DNA from: Bacillus cereus ATCC 14579 | GTDB lineage: Bacteria > Bacillota > Bacilli > Bacillales > Bacillaceae_G | NCBI RefSeq assembly: GCF_000007825.1 | Contig: NC_004721.2 | Location: forward strand, 1-15,274 | DNA: 15,274 bases | Direction: 5' to 3' | Shown here: piece by piece, positions 1 through 5,669 of the stretch | How the letters are laid out: every line of letters begins with the position of its first letter | Numbering within the stretch: the stretch's first letter is position 1 | The notes under the pieces: generated by a model | Told to the model about the DNA's origin: nothing | What the model saw: the letters and a program-made list of their open reading frames with translations, nothing else | Database searches by the model: none | Program-made: the position numbers and the translations under genes

Positions 1-72
1 ATGGGCATGGTGTTCCGCCCATTTAATAAATTAATAGGGAATAGGTATTGACATCATGCTATATCCATGATT
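1..72. repeat. Left inverted terminal repeat (probable genome end)
   Basis: Read inward, the left end shares ordered blocks with the reverse complement of the right end. These are ATGGGCAT at 1-8, CGCCCATTT at 16-24, TATTGACA at 46-53 and CTATATCCATGATT at 59-72 (one mismatch to its partner). The match is imperfect: the left copy carries about 11 extra bases between 25 and 45. Terminal repeats of about 70 bp are known in Bam35-like phages, where they are the protein-primed replication origins. Within the repeat, bases 1-6 and 17-22 are reverse complements of each other, so the displaced strand could fold. Confidence 0.85.
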
Positions 73-108
73 TATGAATTTCATATATTTGTAAATTTCC
101 TATTGACA

Positions 109-134
109 TTTTTCCAAATTTCCAGTTGGAAAAA
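109..134. repeat. Inverted repeat upstream of the first early promoter
   Basis: Nine-base arms at 109-117 and 126-134 are perfect reverse complements (TTTTTCCAA and TTGGAAAAA) around an 8-base spacer. A further TTCCAA lies at 148-153. The repeat ends two bases before the -35 of the promoter at 137-165, a position typical of an operator or activator site. The ligand is unknown. The small HTH protein encoded at 360 is one candidate. Confidence 0.5.
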
Positions 135-136
135 GT

Positions 137-165
137 GTGACAAGATATTCCAACAATGCTATAAT
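137..165 (+). promoter_or_regulatory. Early promoter 1
   Basis: GTGACA at 137-142 (-35, five of six consensus bases), a 17-base spacer and a perfect TATAAT at 160-165 preceded by TG one base upstream (extended -10). Transcription would start near 172 and read into the early operon. GIL01 has two tandem promoters in the equivalent place, the first under LexA control. Confidence 0.8.
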
Positions 166-182
166 AGGAACAGTTACTGAAT

Positions 183-216
183 CGAACATTCGTTTTATCA
201 TCTGAGTTAGTGTTCG
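183..216. promoter_or_regulatory. Two LexA-box-like sites downstream of early promoter 1
   Basis: CGAAC-ATTC-GTTTT at 183-196 matches the Bacillus LexA box (GAAC-N4-GTTC) except for one base. A weaker site, GAGT-TAGT-GTTCG, lies at 204-216 with two mismatches in its left half. Both sit just after the expected start site, where bound LexA would block transcription. The weak half-sites suggest that a co-factor stabilises LexA here, as gp7 is known to do in GIL01. Confidence 0.6.
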
Positions 217-249
217 TATTTTGTAACATAACTGTAATATTATTTCATC

Positions 250-279
250 TTGTCAAAACATGACATAGCATGCTAATAT
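250..279 (+). promoter_or_regulatory. Early promoter 2
   Basis: TTGTCA at 250-255, an 18-base spacer and TAATAT at 274-279 with a TG one base upstream. It sits about 80 bases before the first gene. The spacer is one base longer than ideal, but the extended -10 compensates. It fits the second of two tandem early promoters known upstream of the first GIL01 gene. Confidence 0.6.
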
Positions 280-288
280 AGGTCATGT
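258..288. repeat. Inverted repeat flanking the -10 of early promoter 2
   Basis: Seven-base arms ACATGAC (258-264) and GTCATGT (282-288) are perfect reverse complements separated by 17 bases. The -10 box lies between them, and a GCATGC palindrome at 268-273 is near the centre. The geometry suggests an operator for a dimeric or multimeric phage regulator acting on this promoter alone, since no LexA box is visible here. Confidence 0.45.
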
Positions 289-359
289 AAGGTAAACACA
301 TGAAAATGAATGACACTTAAATAATACATAACGTGATAGGGTGTGAGGAGATGAAGTAG

Positions 360-551
360 ATGTCGATGACTTTTTATACTGTAAAAGACATCATTGAAAT
401 GCTATCAGTAAGTGAACGAACTGTAAGAAGATGGATAGCTGACGGTAAGTTAGAATCTATCAAAATTGGCGGGCAAGTTAGAATTACAAATGACGGGTTA
501 AACAAATTTATTAATTCAAATACTGGAGGAAATGAAAATGACAAACACTAA
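360..551 (+). CDS. Small MerR/excisionase-type HTH DNA-binding protein
   Basis: A 63-residue protein. Residues 5-45 read as an HTH_17/MerR-like winged helix: YTVKDIIEMLSVSERTVRRW gives the helix-turn-helix, and KIGGQVRI gives the following wing strand. The rest is a short polar tail with no effector domain, so it probably acts only by binding DNA. GAGGAG at 345-350 lies nine bases before this ATG, which favours it over the ATG two codons later. It is the first gene of the early operon, directly downstream of two promoters and two inverted repeats, as gene 1 is in GIL01 and Bam35. By analogy with small phage excisionase-like regulators it may adjust its own promoter. Its end overlaps the next gene by 14 bases. 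Confidence 0.85.
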   Translation: MSMTFYTVKDIIEMLSVSERTVRRWIADGKLESIKIGGQVRITNDGLNKFINSNTGGNENDKH

Positions 552-1035
552 TCAATTAAATACAGAGGTAAACGAAATCGCGGTAGTGGACGAGCAGGTA
601 AATAAAAATGATATCGTGACAGTTGATAAAGTAACACCTAACATCTTTGCAGCAGACGGTTCAAAAGAAGTATTCTTCTCATCTATCCAAGCAACAGACC
701 GTAAATCAGCGGTTAAAATGTATAACGCTATTAACTCAAGCGAAAACGCTCTAGCAGATCATAGAGGTGAAGTGTTACAAATTACAGATATGGTTGCACA
801 TGCTATTACATTAGAAGATGAAGTTACAAAAGAAAACGTTGATGCGTTACGTGTTGTATTGGTTGCGAAAGACGGTAAAGCGTACCACGCTATTTCACAG
901 GGCGTTGTGTCATCTATTCAAAAGATTATTAGTATCGTAGGCCCAGCTCCTTGGAATGAGCCTTTAGAAATCGTACCTGTTGAAGTGAAAACACGTAAAG
1001 GATTCAAAACGTTAACTTTACAATTACAAGGTTAA
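538..1035 (+). CDS. Probable betatectivirus single-stranded DNA-binding protein
   Basis: A 165-residue protein with an acidic, polar N-terminus (about 25 residues) and a compact beta-rich remainder. Its second half (around residues 90-165) contains YHAISQGVVSSIQKII, then GPAPW and a strand-rich end (TRKGFKTLTLQLQ). That pattern occurs in phage SSB-like proteins of low-GC Gram-positive hosts. Bam35 encodes an SSB of an atypical group among its first early genes, and size and position agree. It would coat the displaced strand during protein-primed strand-displacement synthesis. I prefer the ATG at 538, eight bases after GGAGG (525-529). The ATG at 532 is only two bases from that site. A terminator follows immediately, so this gene and the one before it could be made in excess over the rest of the operon. 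Confidence 0.7.
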   Translation: MTNTNQLNTEVNEIAVVDEQVNKNDIVTVDKVTPNIFAADGSKEVFFSSIQATDRKSAVKMYNAINSSENALADHRGEVLQITDMVAHAITLEDEVTKENVDALRVVLVAKDGKAYHAISQGVVSSIQKIISIVGPAPWNEPLEIVPVEVKTRKGFKTLTLQLQG

Positions 1036-1054
1036 TTTCTCATAACAAATGAAT

Positions 1055-1085
1055 GAGGTTGCACATTATGTGTAACCTCTTTTTT
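1055..1085 (+). terminator. Rho-independent terminator after the SSB gene
   Basis: GAGGTTGCACA (1055-1065) and TGTGTAACCTC (1069-1079) form an 11-base stem with one G-U pair and a three-base loop, followed by six T (1080-1085). Because the polymerase operon continues beyond, it probably acts as a partial terminator that lowers expression of the terminal protein and polymerase relative to the SSB. Confidence 0.85.
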
Positions 1086-1109
1086 AAAAAAAGAAAGGAT
1101 GTTGTGACG

Positions 1110-1325
1110 GTGAAAGGGATAGAAGATTTAGTACAAGTATCAATTCGTACAAATGAACGTGACATTGAATTTACATCTTTTAAAGGTCACATTGTGATTA
1201 AACAGTCTCTTGACGGGGAGACATCATCAGTAGTCGTTACACAAGACGAGTTAAATATGCTACAAGCTATTTTTAAAGGTGAAATGCCTGGGTATATGGA
1301 TTCTATATTAAATAGAAGTTTGTAA
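1110..1325 (+). CDS. Small early protein of unknown function
   Basis: About 71 residues from a GTG at 1110, beginning MKGIEDLVQVSI. I chose this start because AAAGGA (1094-1099) lies ten bases upstream. A GTG at 1104 is possible. An ATG at 1053 in the same frame falls inside the terminator stem and has no ribosome site. The protein looks like a small alternating beta domain (VQVSIRTNERDIEFTSF, then GHIVIKQ, then SSVVV) with a short C-terminal helix (DELNMLQAIF). There is no membrane segment or cysteine. It holds the position of gene 3 in Bam35-like phages, between SSB and terminal protein, so a replication or regulatory role is plausible. I do not recognise the family. Confidence 0.7.
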   Translation: MKGIEDLVQVSIRTNERDIEFTSFKGHIVIKQSLDGETSSVVVTQDELNMLQAIFKGEMPGYMDSILNRSL

Positions 1326-1332
1326 GGCTTTA

Positions 1333-1359
1333 GAACCTGTAACAAGGCTTTACAGGTTC
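1333..1359 (+). other. Strong RNA hairpin without a U-tract before the terminal-protein gene
   Basis: GAACCTGTAA (1333-1342) and TTACAGGTTC (1350-1359) form a perfect ten-base stem with a seven-base loop. No T-run follows, so this is not a standard terminator. AAGGCTTTA occurs twice (1324-1332 and 1344-1352), once before the stem and once across its loop. It may be a processing, pausing or protein-binding site in the 60-base leader of the terminal-protein gene. Confidence 0.5.
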
Positions 1360-1389
1360 AAATAGCTTTATACAAAGGCAGGTGAGGAT

Positions 1390-2091
1390 ATGGCTAATAA
1401 ACGGACAAGAAAGAAACAAATAAAGAAGCAACAAGATAGATCGTTGAAGCAGTTAGGATATAGTAGTAAACAAATATCAAAGTTACAAGGTTCTACTAGA
1501 CAGAAAGTGTACAAACATGAGATAGAGAAAAAACGGAAACGTGATAATTATCATATGTTTCGTTCACTAGGTTTTGATTCGAAAGAGTCAAACAGAATGA
1601 AATCATGGAAACCTTCACGTATTGAATCGTTTCTATCAGAATTTAACTCTAAGTATTTGCTAGTTGTTTATAAGGATGTCACGGAAGAGACAGATAGTGA
1701 AGCGTTATATCTTATTAAGAATCGTACAAAGAAAAGAAGTACAAGCAGTATAAAGGCTAGTATAAAAGGTTGGTTACGTGCAGGTATGAATCAGGGTTAC
1801 ATAGGTGGTTATGAAATGGAAGTAGGAAACAAAGAAGAAATAGCATTTCATCAAAGAGCTTACCATTTTAGAAAGTATTTACAAGCGTATCACGGTCAGG
1901 GTAAACAGTTAAAACCATTACTAAACTTACTAGAGAACATGATGGTTTTGCTGTATACGGTAGAAGACAAAGACGAGTTTGTTTTGGACTTGATAAAGAA
2001 TTTACGTAGGTTACCATATCCTGAAGCACATGCGAACGCTGATTATATAGAAGAGGAATTTGATTTAGAAGAAAGTGCGAACCACTTCTAG
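1390..2091 (+). CDS. Terminal protein (genome-linked replication primer)
   Basis: A 233-residue protein, close to the 245 residues I recall for the Bam35 terminal protein, and like it encoded directly before the DNA polymerase. The N-terminal 50 residues are strongly basic (NKRTRKKQIKKQQD, then EKKRKRD), as expected for a DNA-binding region of a primer protein. The C-terminal part is helical and ends in an acidic tail (YIEEEFDLEE). In this family a tyrosine hydroxyl receives the first nucleotide from the polymerase and the protein stays on the 5' end. I recall Tyr194 as the priming residue in Bam35. Tyr189 here (within MVLLYTVED) is the nearest equivalent by position, which is an inference. 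GCAGGTGAGG lies upstream of the ATG. The assignment rests mainly on size, charge and position. Confidence 0.85.
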   Translation: MANKRTRKKQIKKQQDRSLKQLGYSSKQISKLQGSTRQKVYKHEIEKKRKRDNYHMFRSLGFDSKESNRMKSWKPSRIESFLSEFNSKYLLVVYKDVTEETDSEALYLIKNRTKKRSTSSIKASIKGWLRAGMNQGYIGGYEMEVGNKEEIAFHQRAYHFRKYLQAYHGQGKQLKPLLNLLENMMVLLYTVEDKDEFVLDLIKNLRRLPYPEAHANADYIEEEFDLEESANHF

Positions 2092-2103
2092 GGGGTTTAT
2101 ATA

Positions 2104-4293
2104 ATGAGTAAGAAGACAAAAAAAGAGCGTCAAAAGTCGGCTAAACTTTTAACGCTAGACACAGAAACACGAGGTTTGACGGGCGACGTGTTTCGGGTCG
2201 GTTTGTTTGACGGTGAAAATTATTATGTTGCAAATACCTTTGACGAAATACTGAACATATTTGATCAGTATAAAAATTATGAATGTCACGTATACGTCCA
2301 TAACTTAGATTTTGATTTAGGTAAAATAGCAACTACTCTATTTACACGTGATAGGGTGTGTTTTGCTAAATCAATCTTTATCAATGGAAATGTCGTGACA
2401 TTACATGCTGACTCTATGATACTACATGACAGCCTTAGATTGCTACCCGGAACATTAGAAAAGTTATGTAAAGACTTTGGTTTGACAGATAATGCTAAGA
2501 AAGACCTGTCAGATATTATGAAAGAACAGGGGTATGCTATTTATAATGCGGATGGTTCTTTTAATAAAAGAAAGTCACTGGGGAACTATTTCGAAAATGT
2601 TCCGGCTGACGACCCTACATTAAATGAGTATTTAGAGTATGACTGTCGTTCGTTACATGAGATTCTTTCTATTGTTATGGACATTGCAGGTATAGATTTA
2701 GAAACATTGGTAAAATGTCCTACAACGGCTTCACTTTCTATGAGGGTGTTTAAAGAACAATATTCGGAAGACTATGACAAGGTAGCAACTCATTGGTATA
2801 CAGGGGAGTGGGGTCGTTTCTTAGAAGACCATGTGCGACTTTCTTATTATGGAGGTCGTACAGAAGTATTTACACCACATTTGCAAAATGGGTATCACCT
2901 TGATGTAAATAGTTTATATCCGTATGTTATGAAAATAGCAAAGTTTCCAGTAGGATATCCAAACCTTTTAAAAGATGGACAAGCAGAAAAGAAATGGAGA
3001 CACTGGAAACGTCGTGCTGTAGGTGGAGGTGTCATGTGGTGTCGGGTAGACGTGCCGGAAGATATGTATTTACCTGTACTACCAAAACGTGACCCAAGCG
3101 GTAAATTATTGTTTCCAGTTGGAAAACTGGAAGGTGTATGGACGTTACCCGAACTACTGGAAGCGGAACGAAATGGGTGTACAATAGAAGCTGTTTATCA
3201 AATGGTATATTGGGAACAGATGGAATATATTTTTAAAGACTTTGTTGAGAATTTTGAAGTATTAAAGAAAACATCTGAGGGTGCCAAGAAAATTTTCGCC
3301 AAACTCATTCAGAATGCCCTCTATGGAAAGTTTGGTATGCAGAGAAAGAGAACGTCATATGGAGATATGCGTGACATACATGATTTACAAGAAAAAGGTA
3401 TTGAATATAGGGTACACAAACATACGAACAACGGTATTGAAATGGAATTTACCGAGTATTTATCAGAATCAAAGGCAATGTATATTCAACCTCATATTGC
3501 TTCATACGTAACAGCATACGCACGTATTTTGCTATATAGAGCGTTAAAGGAACAACATGAAAAAGGTGTTATCGGGTACTGTGACACGGATTCAATTGCA
3601 TGTGAGTCTATGATGGATGCTAACATGATAGATAAGGAAGAGTATGGAAAATGGGATTTAGAAGGGGTTATAAAAGAAGGTATCTTTTTACAACCAAAAT
3701 TCTATGCGGAACGTCATGAGAATGGAAAAGAAGTGATTCGTGCAAAAGGTATTCCTCGTGACAAGATGGAAGAAATATCTTTTGATAACTATAAAGAATG
3801 GCTTGAAATTATGAAAGAGGGCGAACAGGAAAGAATACATATTTTTGATGGACATCAGGCCCGAAAGAAATTCTCTACAACGTTAAAAGCGGACGAGCAT
3901 TTTGATACACAACGTGAAATGAAGAAATCAATTAATTTGTTATTAGAACAGAAACGTATTATTGACTATAAAAACAATGTCACACGCCCACATGCACGTT
4001 ATGATTATGGACCGAAAAAAGATGAAATGAACTATAAAGACTACCAAGAATACGAAAAGAAATTAAATGATATGTATGATGACGTAGACGATATTAAAGA
4101 ATTAATAAATGATTTAGGGTATATCAAATGCATGTCTAAAGGTGATATGTATTATGAGGAATATAAACAATTCCCACGATCAGTGAGAAGTAAGTATTTC
4201 CGCAAAACAGGTATTCCAATTGATGTATGGTCAGAGGAAGCAGGATGGGAATTAAACGATTTGTTAGAAGAATTCCGTTTAATGGGGGTATGA
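2104..4293 (+). CDS. Protein-primed family B DNA polymerase
   Basis: A 729-residue polymerase (Bam35 is about 735) that copies the linear genome from terminal-protein primers with strand displacement. Exonuclease motifs: Exo I LDTET (D19, E21), Exo II HNLDFD (N67, D71), Exo III YLEYD (Y176, D180). A YYGG motif at 248-251 links the exonuclease and polymerase parts. Polymerase motifs: A DVNSLYP (D267), B KLIQNALYG (K400, N404, Y407, G408), C YCDTDS (D494, D496). The KxY motif is KFY at 532-534. The long stretches between motifs A and B and between B and C leave room for the TPR1 and TPR2 insertions typical of protein-primed polymerases. All catalytic residues are present, so proofreading and synthesis should be intact. 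It starts 13 bases after the terminal-protein gene and its stop overlaps ATGA at 4290-4293. Confidence 0.97.
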   Translation: MSKKTKKERQKSAKLLTLDTETRGLTGDVFRVGLFDGENYYVANTFDEILNIFDQYKNYECHVYVHNLDFDLGKIATTLFTRDRVCFAKSIFINGNVVTLHADSMILHDSLRLLPGTLEKLCKDFGLTDNAKKDLSDIMKEQGYAIYNADGSFNKRKSLGNYFENVPADDPTLNEYLEYDCRSLHEILSIVMDIAGIDLETLVKCPTTASLSMRVFKEQYSEDYDKVATHWYTGEWGRFLEDHVRLSYYGGRTEVFTPHLQNGYHLDVNSLYPYVMKIAKFPVGYPNLLKDGQAEKKWRHWKRRAVGGGVMWCRVDVPEDMYLPVLPKRDPSGKLLFPVGKLEGVWTLPELLEAERNGCTIEAVYQMVYWEQMEYIFKDFVENFEVLKKTSEGAKKIFAKLIQNALYGKFGMQRKRTSYGDMRDIHDLQEKGIEYRVHKHTNNGIEMEFTEYLSESKAMYIQPHIASYVTAYARILLYRALKEQHEKGVIGYCDTDSIACESMMDANMIDKEEYGKWDLEGVIKEGIFLQPKFYAERHENGKEVIRAKGIPRDKMEEISFDNYKEWLEIMKEGEQERIHIFDGHQARKKFSTTLKADEHFDTQREMKKSINLLLEQKRIIDYKNNVTRPHARYDYGPKKDEMNYKDYQEYEKKLNDMYDDVDDIKELINDLGYIKCMSKGDMYYEEYKQFPRSVRSKYFRKTGIPIDVWSEEAGWELNDLLEEFRLMGV

Positions 4294-4295
4294 CA

Positions 4296-4496
4296 ATGTT
4301 AACCGAAAGAGAACAGGATGCGTTAGAATGTATAATGGGGTATATGGAAGAGTTTGGTTTTGCCCCGTCTGTGCGTGACATGGCAAGTCGTATGTATGTG
4401 AGCCACAAAACCGCACACCGATATCTATTACAATTGGAAAGTAAGGGACGAATTAAGAGATTACATCATAGACCGCGAGCAATCCAACTGTACTAA
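4296..4496 (+). CDS. LexA-like DNA-binding protein without a protease domain (GIL01 gp6 type)
   Basis: A 66-residue protein that matches the N-terminal winged helix of LexA over its length: LTEREQDALECIMGYMEEFG, then APSVRDMA, a recognition helix region SHKTAHRYL, QLESKGRIKR and the closing RPRAIQL. The cleavage site and Ser-Lys autoprotease of full LexA are absent, so it cannot self-cleave. In GIL01 a LexA homologue of this type (gp6) is known to activate the late promoter, and this gene sits in the matching place after the polymerase. I take the ATG at 4296, seven bases after GGGGG (4284-4288). An ATG at 4290 overlapping the polymerase stop is possible. An in-frame open stretch runs back to 4227 but lies inside the polymerase gene. 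Confidence 0.88.
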   Translation: MLTEREQDALECIMGYMEEFGFAPSVRDMASRMYVSHKTAHRYLLQLESKGRIKRLHHRPRAIQLY

Positions 4497-4511
4497 AAAG
4501 GAGGAAAAGCT

Positions 4512-4661
4512 ATGCGTGACAAATTGCTTGACTTTATCGTCGAACTATCACAATCTAGCAAACAAGTCGTAGCAAAGGAATACATATTAGATAGACTATT
4601 ACAAATTACAAAAGAAGATTATAAGGAGCTTAAAGAACTAGAAAAGAAAGTAAAAGACTAG
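4512..4661 (+). CDS. Small regulatory peptide, GIL01 gp7-like (LexA partner)
   Basis: A 49-residue protein, MRDKLLDFIVELSQSS at the start and EDYKELKELEKKVKD at the end. It is rich in charged residues and looks fully helical, with leucine and isoleucine spacing that suits a helical hairpin. In GIL01 the 50-residue gp7 binds host LexA, stabilises it on phage promoters and helps keep the lysogenic state. Size, helical character and position directly after the LexA-like gene agree. The start follows a clear AGGAGG (4498-4503). The last codons form one arm of the terminator, so gene end and transcription stop are coupled. Sequence identity to gp7 was not tested. Confidence 0.75.
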   Translation: MRDKLLDFIVELSQSSKQVVAKEYILDRLLQITKEDYKELKELEKKVKD

Positions 4662-4684
4662 CCGTCACGGTTAGTCTTTTTTAT
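4652..4684 (+). terminator. Strong terminator ending the early region
   Basis: AAAAGACTAGCCG (4652-4664) pairs with CGGTTAGTCTTTT (4668-4680), giving a 13-base stem with one G-U pair and a three-base loop, followed by more T. It overlaps the stop codon of the gp7-like gene and separates the early operon from the late promoter. Confidence 0.9.
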
Positions 4685-4697
4685 TTGTCCAAAATGA

Positions 4698-4707
4698 CAC
4701 ACGTGTG
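4698..4707. promoter_or_regulatory. CACACGTGTG palindrome upstream of the late promoter
   Basis: A perfect ten-base palindrome ends four bases before the -35 of the late promoter. That is the usual place for an activator that contacts RNA polymerase. The LexA-like protein encoded at 4296 is an obvious candidate, because its GIL01 counterpart activates the late promoter. This is inference from position. Confidence 0.4.
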
Positions 4708-4710
4708 ACG

Positions 4711-4739
4711 TTACACAGAACAATCGTTCGTATTATAGT
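4711..4739 (+). promoter_or_regulatory. Late promoter
   Basis: TATAGT at 4734-4739 (five of six consensus bases) lies 17 bases after a poor -35, TTACAC (4711-4716). A weak -35 with a good -10 fits a promoter that needs an activator. It drives the whole structural and lysis operon: no other convincing promoter is seen before 15179. Confidence 0.7.
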
Positions 4740-4761
4740 AGATTTATAAGAACAAACATTC
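4718..4761. promoter_or_regulatory. LexA boxes at the late promoter
   Basis: GAAC-AATC-GTTC (4718-4729) fits the Bacillus LexA box exactly and fills the spacer between -35 and -10. A second, imperfect box GAAC-AAAC-ATTC at 4750-4761 lies just downstream of the expected start. Both would let host LexA shut off the late genes and couple induction to DNA damage, as known for GIL01. Confidence 0.8.
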
Positions 4762-4779
4762 GATTAAGGAGTGAGTCAC

Positions 4780-5127
4780 ATGAAATCACTTGATGAATTA
4801 AAACATGCAGAAGAGAAACCAAAGTATAGATTAGGTGACTTCCAATTCTTTGCTAAAAAGAAAGATGAGGAAGAACCGGAGGAAGATGATCAAGAGGAAG
4901 AAGAGGAAGAACCAAAAAGCGATGAGGAGGCGCCAGCATGGGCAAACAATCTAGTCAAGAACATAGCGAAATTAATCAACCCAACGGAGCAACCGGAGGG
5001 AACGCAAAAAGTACCAGTACCGAAAGCACCACCGGAACCGGAGGAAGACGACGAGGAGGAAGAGGAACCCAAGCCGGAACCAATACCGCAGAATCCAGTG
5101 GGAAAATTCCTAAAGTGGTTGCTGTAG
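4780..5127 (+). CDS. Highly acidic small protein, first late gene
   Basis: A 115-residue protein from the ATG at 4780, seven bases after AAGGAG. After a 30-residue lead it contains two long Asp/Glu-rich blocks (about residues 31-51 and 86-97) separated by a more ordinary segment (APAWANNLVKNIAKLINP), and it ends in a short amphipathic helix (GKFLKWLL). The acidic blocks come from a near-duplicated stretch of DNA (about 4870-4912 and 5036-5069). Such acidic proteins can mimic DNA or bind basic partners. The neighbouring basic protein, encoded by an overlapping frame, is an obvious possible partner. The family is not recognised. The last 190 bases also encode the start of the next gene. Confidence 0.7.
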   Translation: MKSLDELKHAEEKPKYRLGDFQFFAKKKDEEEPEEDDQEEEEEEPKSDEEAPAWANNLVKNIAKLINPTEQPEGTQKVPVPKAPPEPEEDDEEEEEPKPEPIPQNPVGKFLKWLL

Positions 5128-5669
5128 AAGTACCGGGAACGGAAGCTGATAAAGAAGCAGAGAAAAAAGCAAAGGCAGCCGAACGTCAGCGTAAATCTCG
5201 TGCCAATAAAAAAGCAGCAGCTAGCAAGAAAACATCATCACCGGCAAACGGTGACCAAATTAAAATTATGTTGCTTACCATGTCTACGATCATGGCGTCA
5301 CGTCCGGGAATGGAAATGTGGATGCTATCACCTGATGAAGCTGAACAAATCGTCACACCATTATCTAGCATTATGGCAAAGTCGAATGTTGGGGAATCTT
5401 TGGGAGAATATGCAGACCATATTGCACTTGCAAATGCATGTTTTACGATTCTCGCACCAAAGTTTATCGCATGGCAAGCATCAAAACCAAAAAAGAAGGA
5501 GGTTCAAAACCCATATGTTAGAGCAAATTCAAATACCAACAGAACCAGCACAAACGAAAGCGGAAAGGCTCCAGCTAGTAGCGGACCAAGTCGCAAACAA
5601 CCTACCGATGCACTTACGAATGTTGGCGGGTTCATATCTGAAATCATTCCACCAAGTGTTGGAGTCTAG
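4938..5669 (+). CDS. Basic RG- and Lys-rich protein with a helical C-terminal domain
   Basis: A 243-residue protein starting inside the acidic gene in another frame, with GAGGAGG (4923-4929) eight bases before the ATG, so translation is well supported. Residues 1-60 are low-complexity Ser/Thr/Gly with a GRRRGGRG patch. Residues 70-100 are strongly basic and probably helical (EAEKKAKAAERQRKSRANKK), suiting nucleic-acid binding. Residues 105-180 form the only compact domain, with hydrophobic helices (IKIMLLTMSTIMAS, then ANACFTILAPKFIAWQ) and a LSPDEAEQIV turn. The tail is Asn/Ser-rich. It lies among assembly genes before the packaging ATPase, so a virion-internal, DNA-associated role is an inference. 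Its end overlaps the next gene by 155 bases. Confidence 0.75.
   Translation: MGKQSSQEHSEINQPNGATGGNAKSTSTESTTGTGGRRRGGRGTQAGTNTAESSGKIPKVVAVEVPGTEADKEAEKKAKAAERQRKSRANKKAAASKKTSSPANGDQIKIMLLTMSTIMASRPGMEMWMLSPDEAEQIVTPLSSIMAKSNVGESLGEYADHIALANACFTILAPKFIAWQASKPKKKEVQNPYVRANSNTNRTSTNESGKAPASSGPSRKQPTDALTNVGGFISEIIPPSVGV

Noticed and set aside
46..53. TTGACA in both terminal repeats as possible promoters
   Set aside because: No usable -10 box 16-18 bases further inward on either side; conservation is better explained by replication-origin function.
300..320. Six-codon frame starting at ATG 300 in the leader
   Set aside because: No ribosome site and too short to separate from chance; a leader peptide cannot be supported.
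3281..3511. 76-codon + strand frame inside the polymerase gene
   Set aside because: No ribosome site, and the polymerase motifs run through the same bases in the correct frame.
4890..5072. Minus-strand frame rich in serine
   Set aside because: It is the mirror of the GAG/GAA repeat that encodes the acidic protein, with no ribosome site or folded sequence.
5200..5514. Upstream extension of the small helical gene at 5515
   Set aside because: Residues before the ATG at 5515 (clusters of His, Cys, Trp, Arg) look like translation of the wrong frame, and AAGGAGG stands before 5515.
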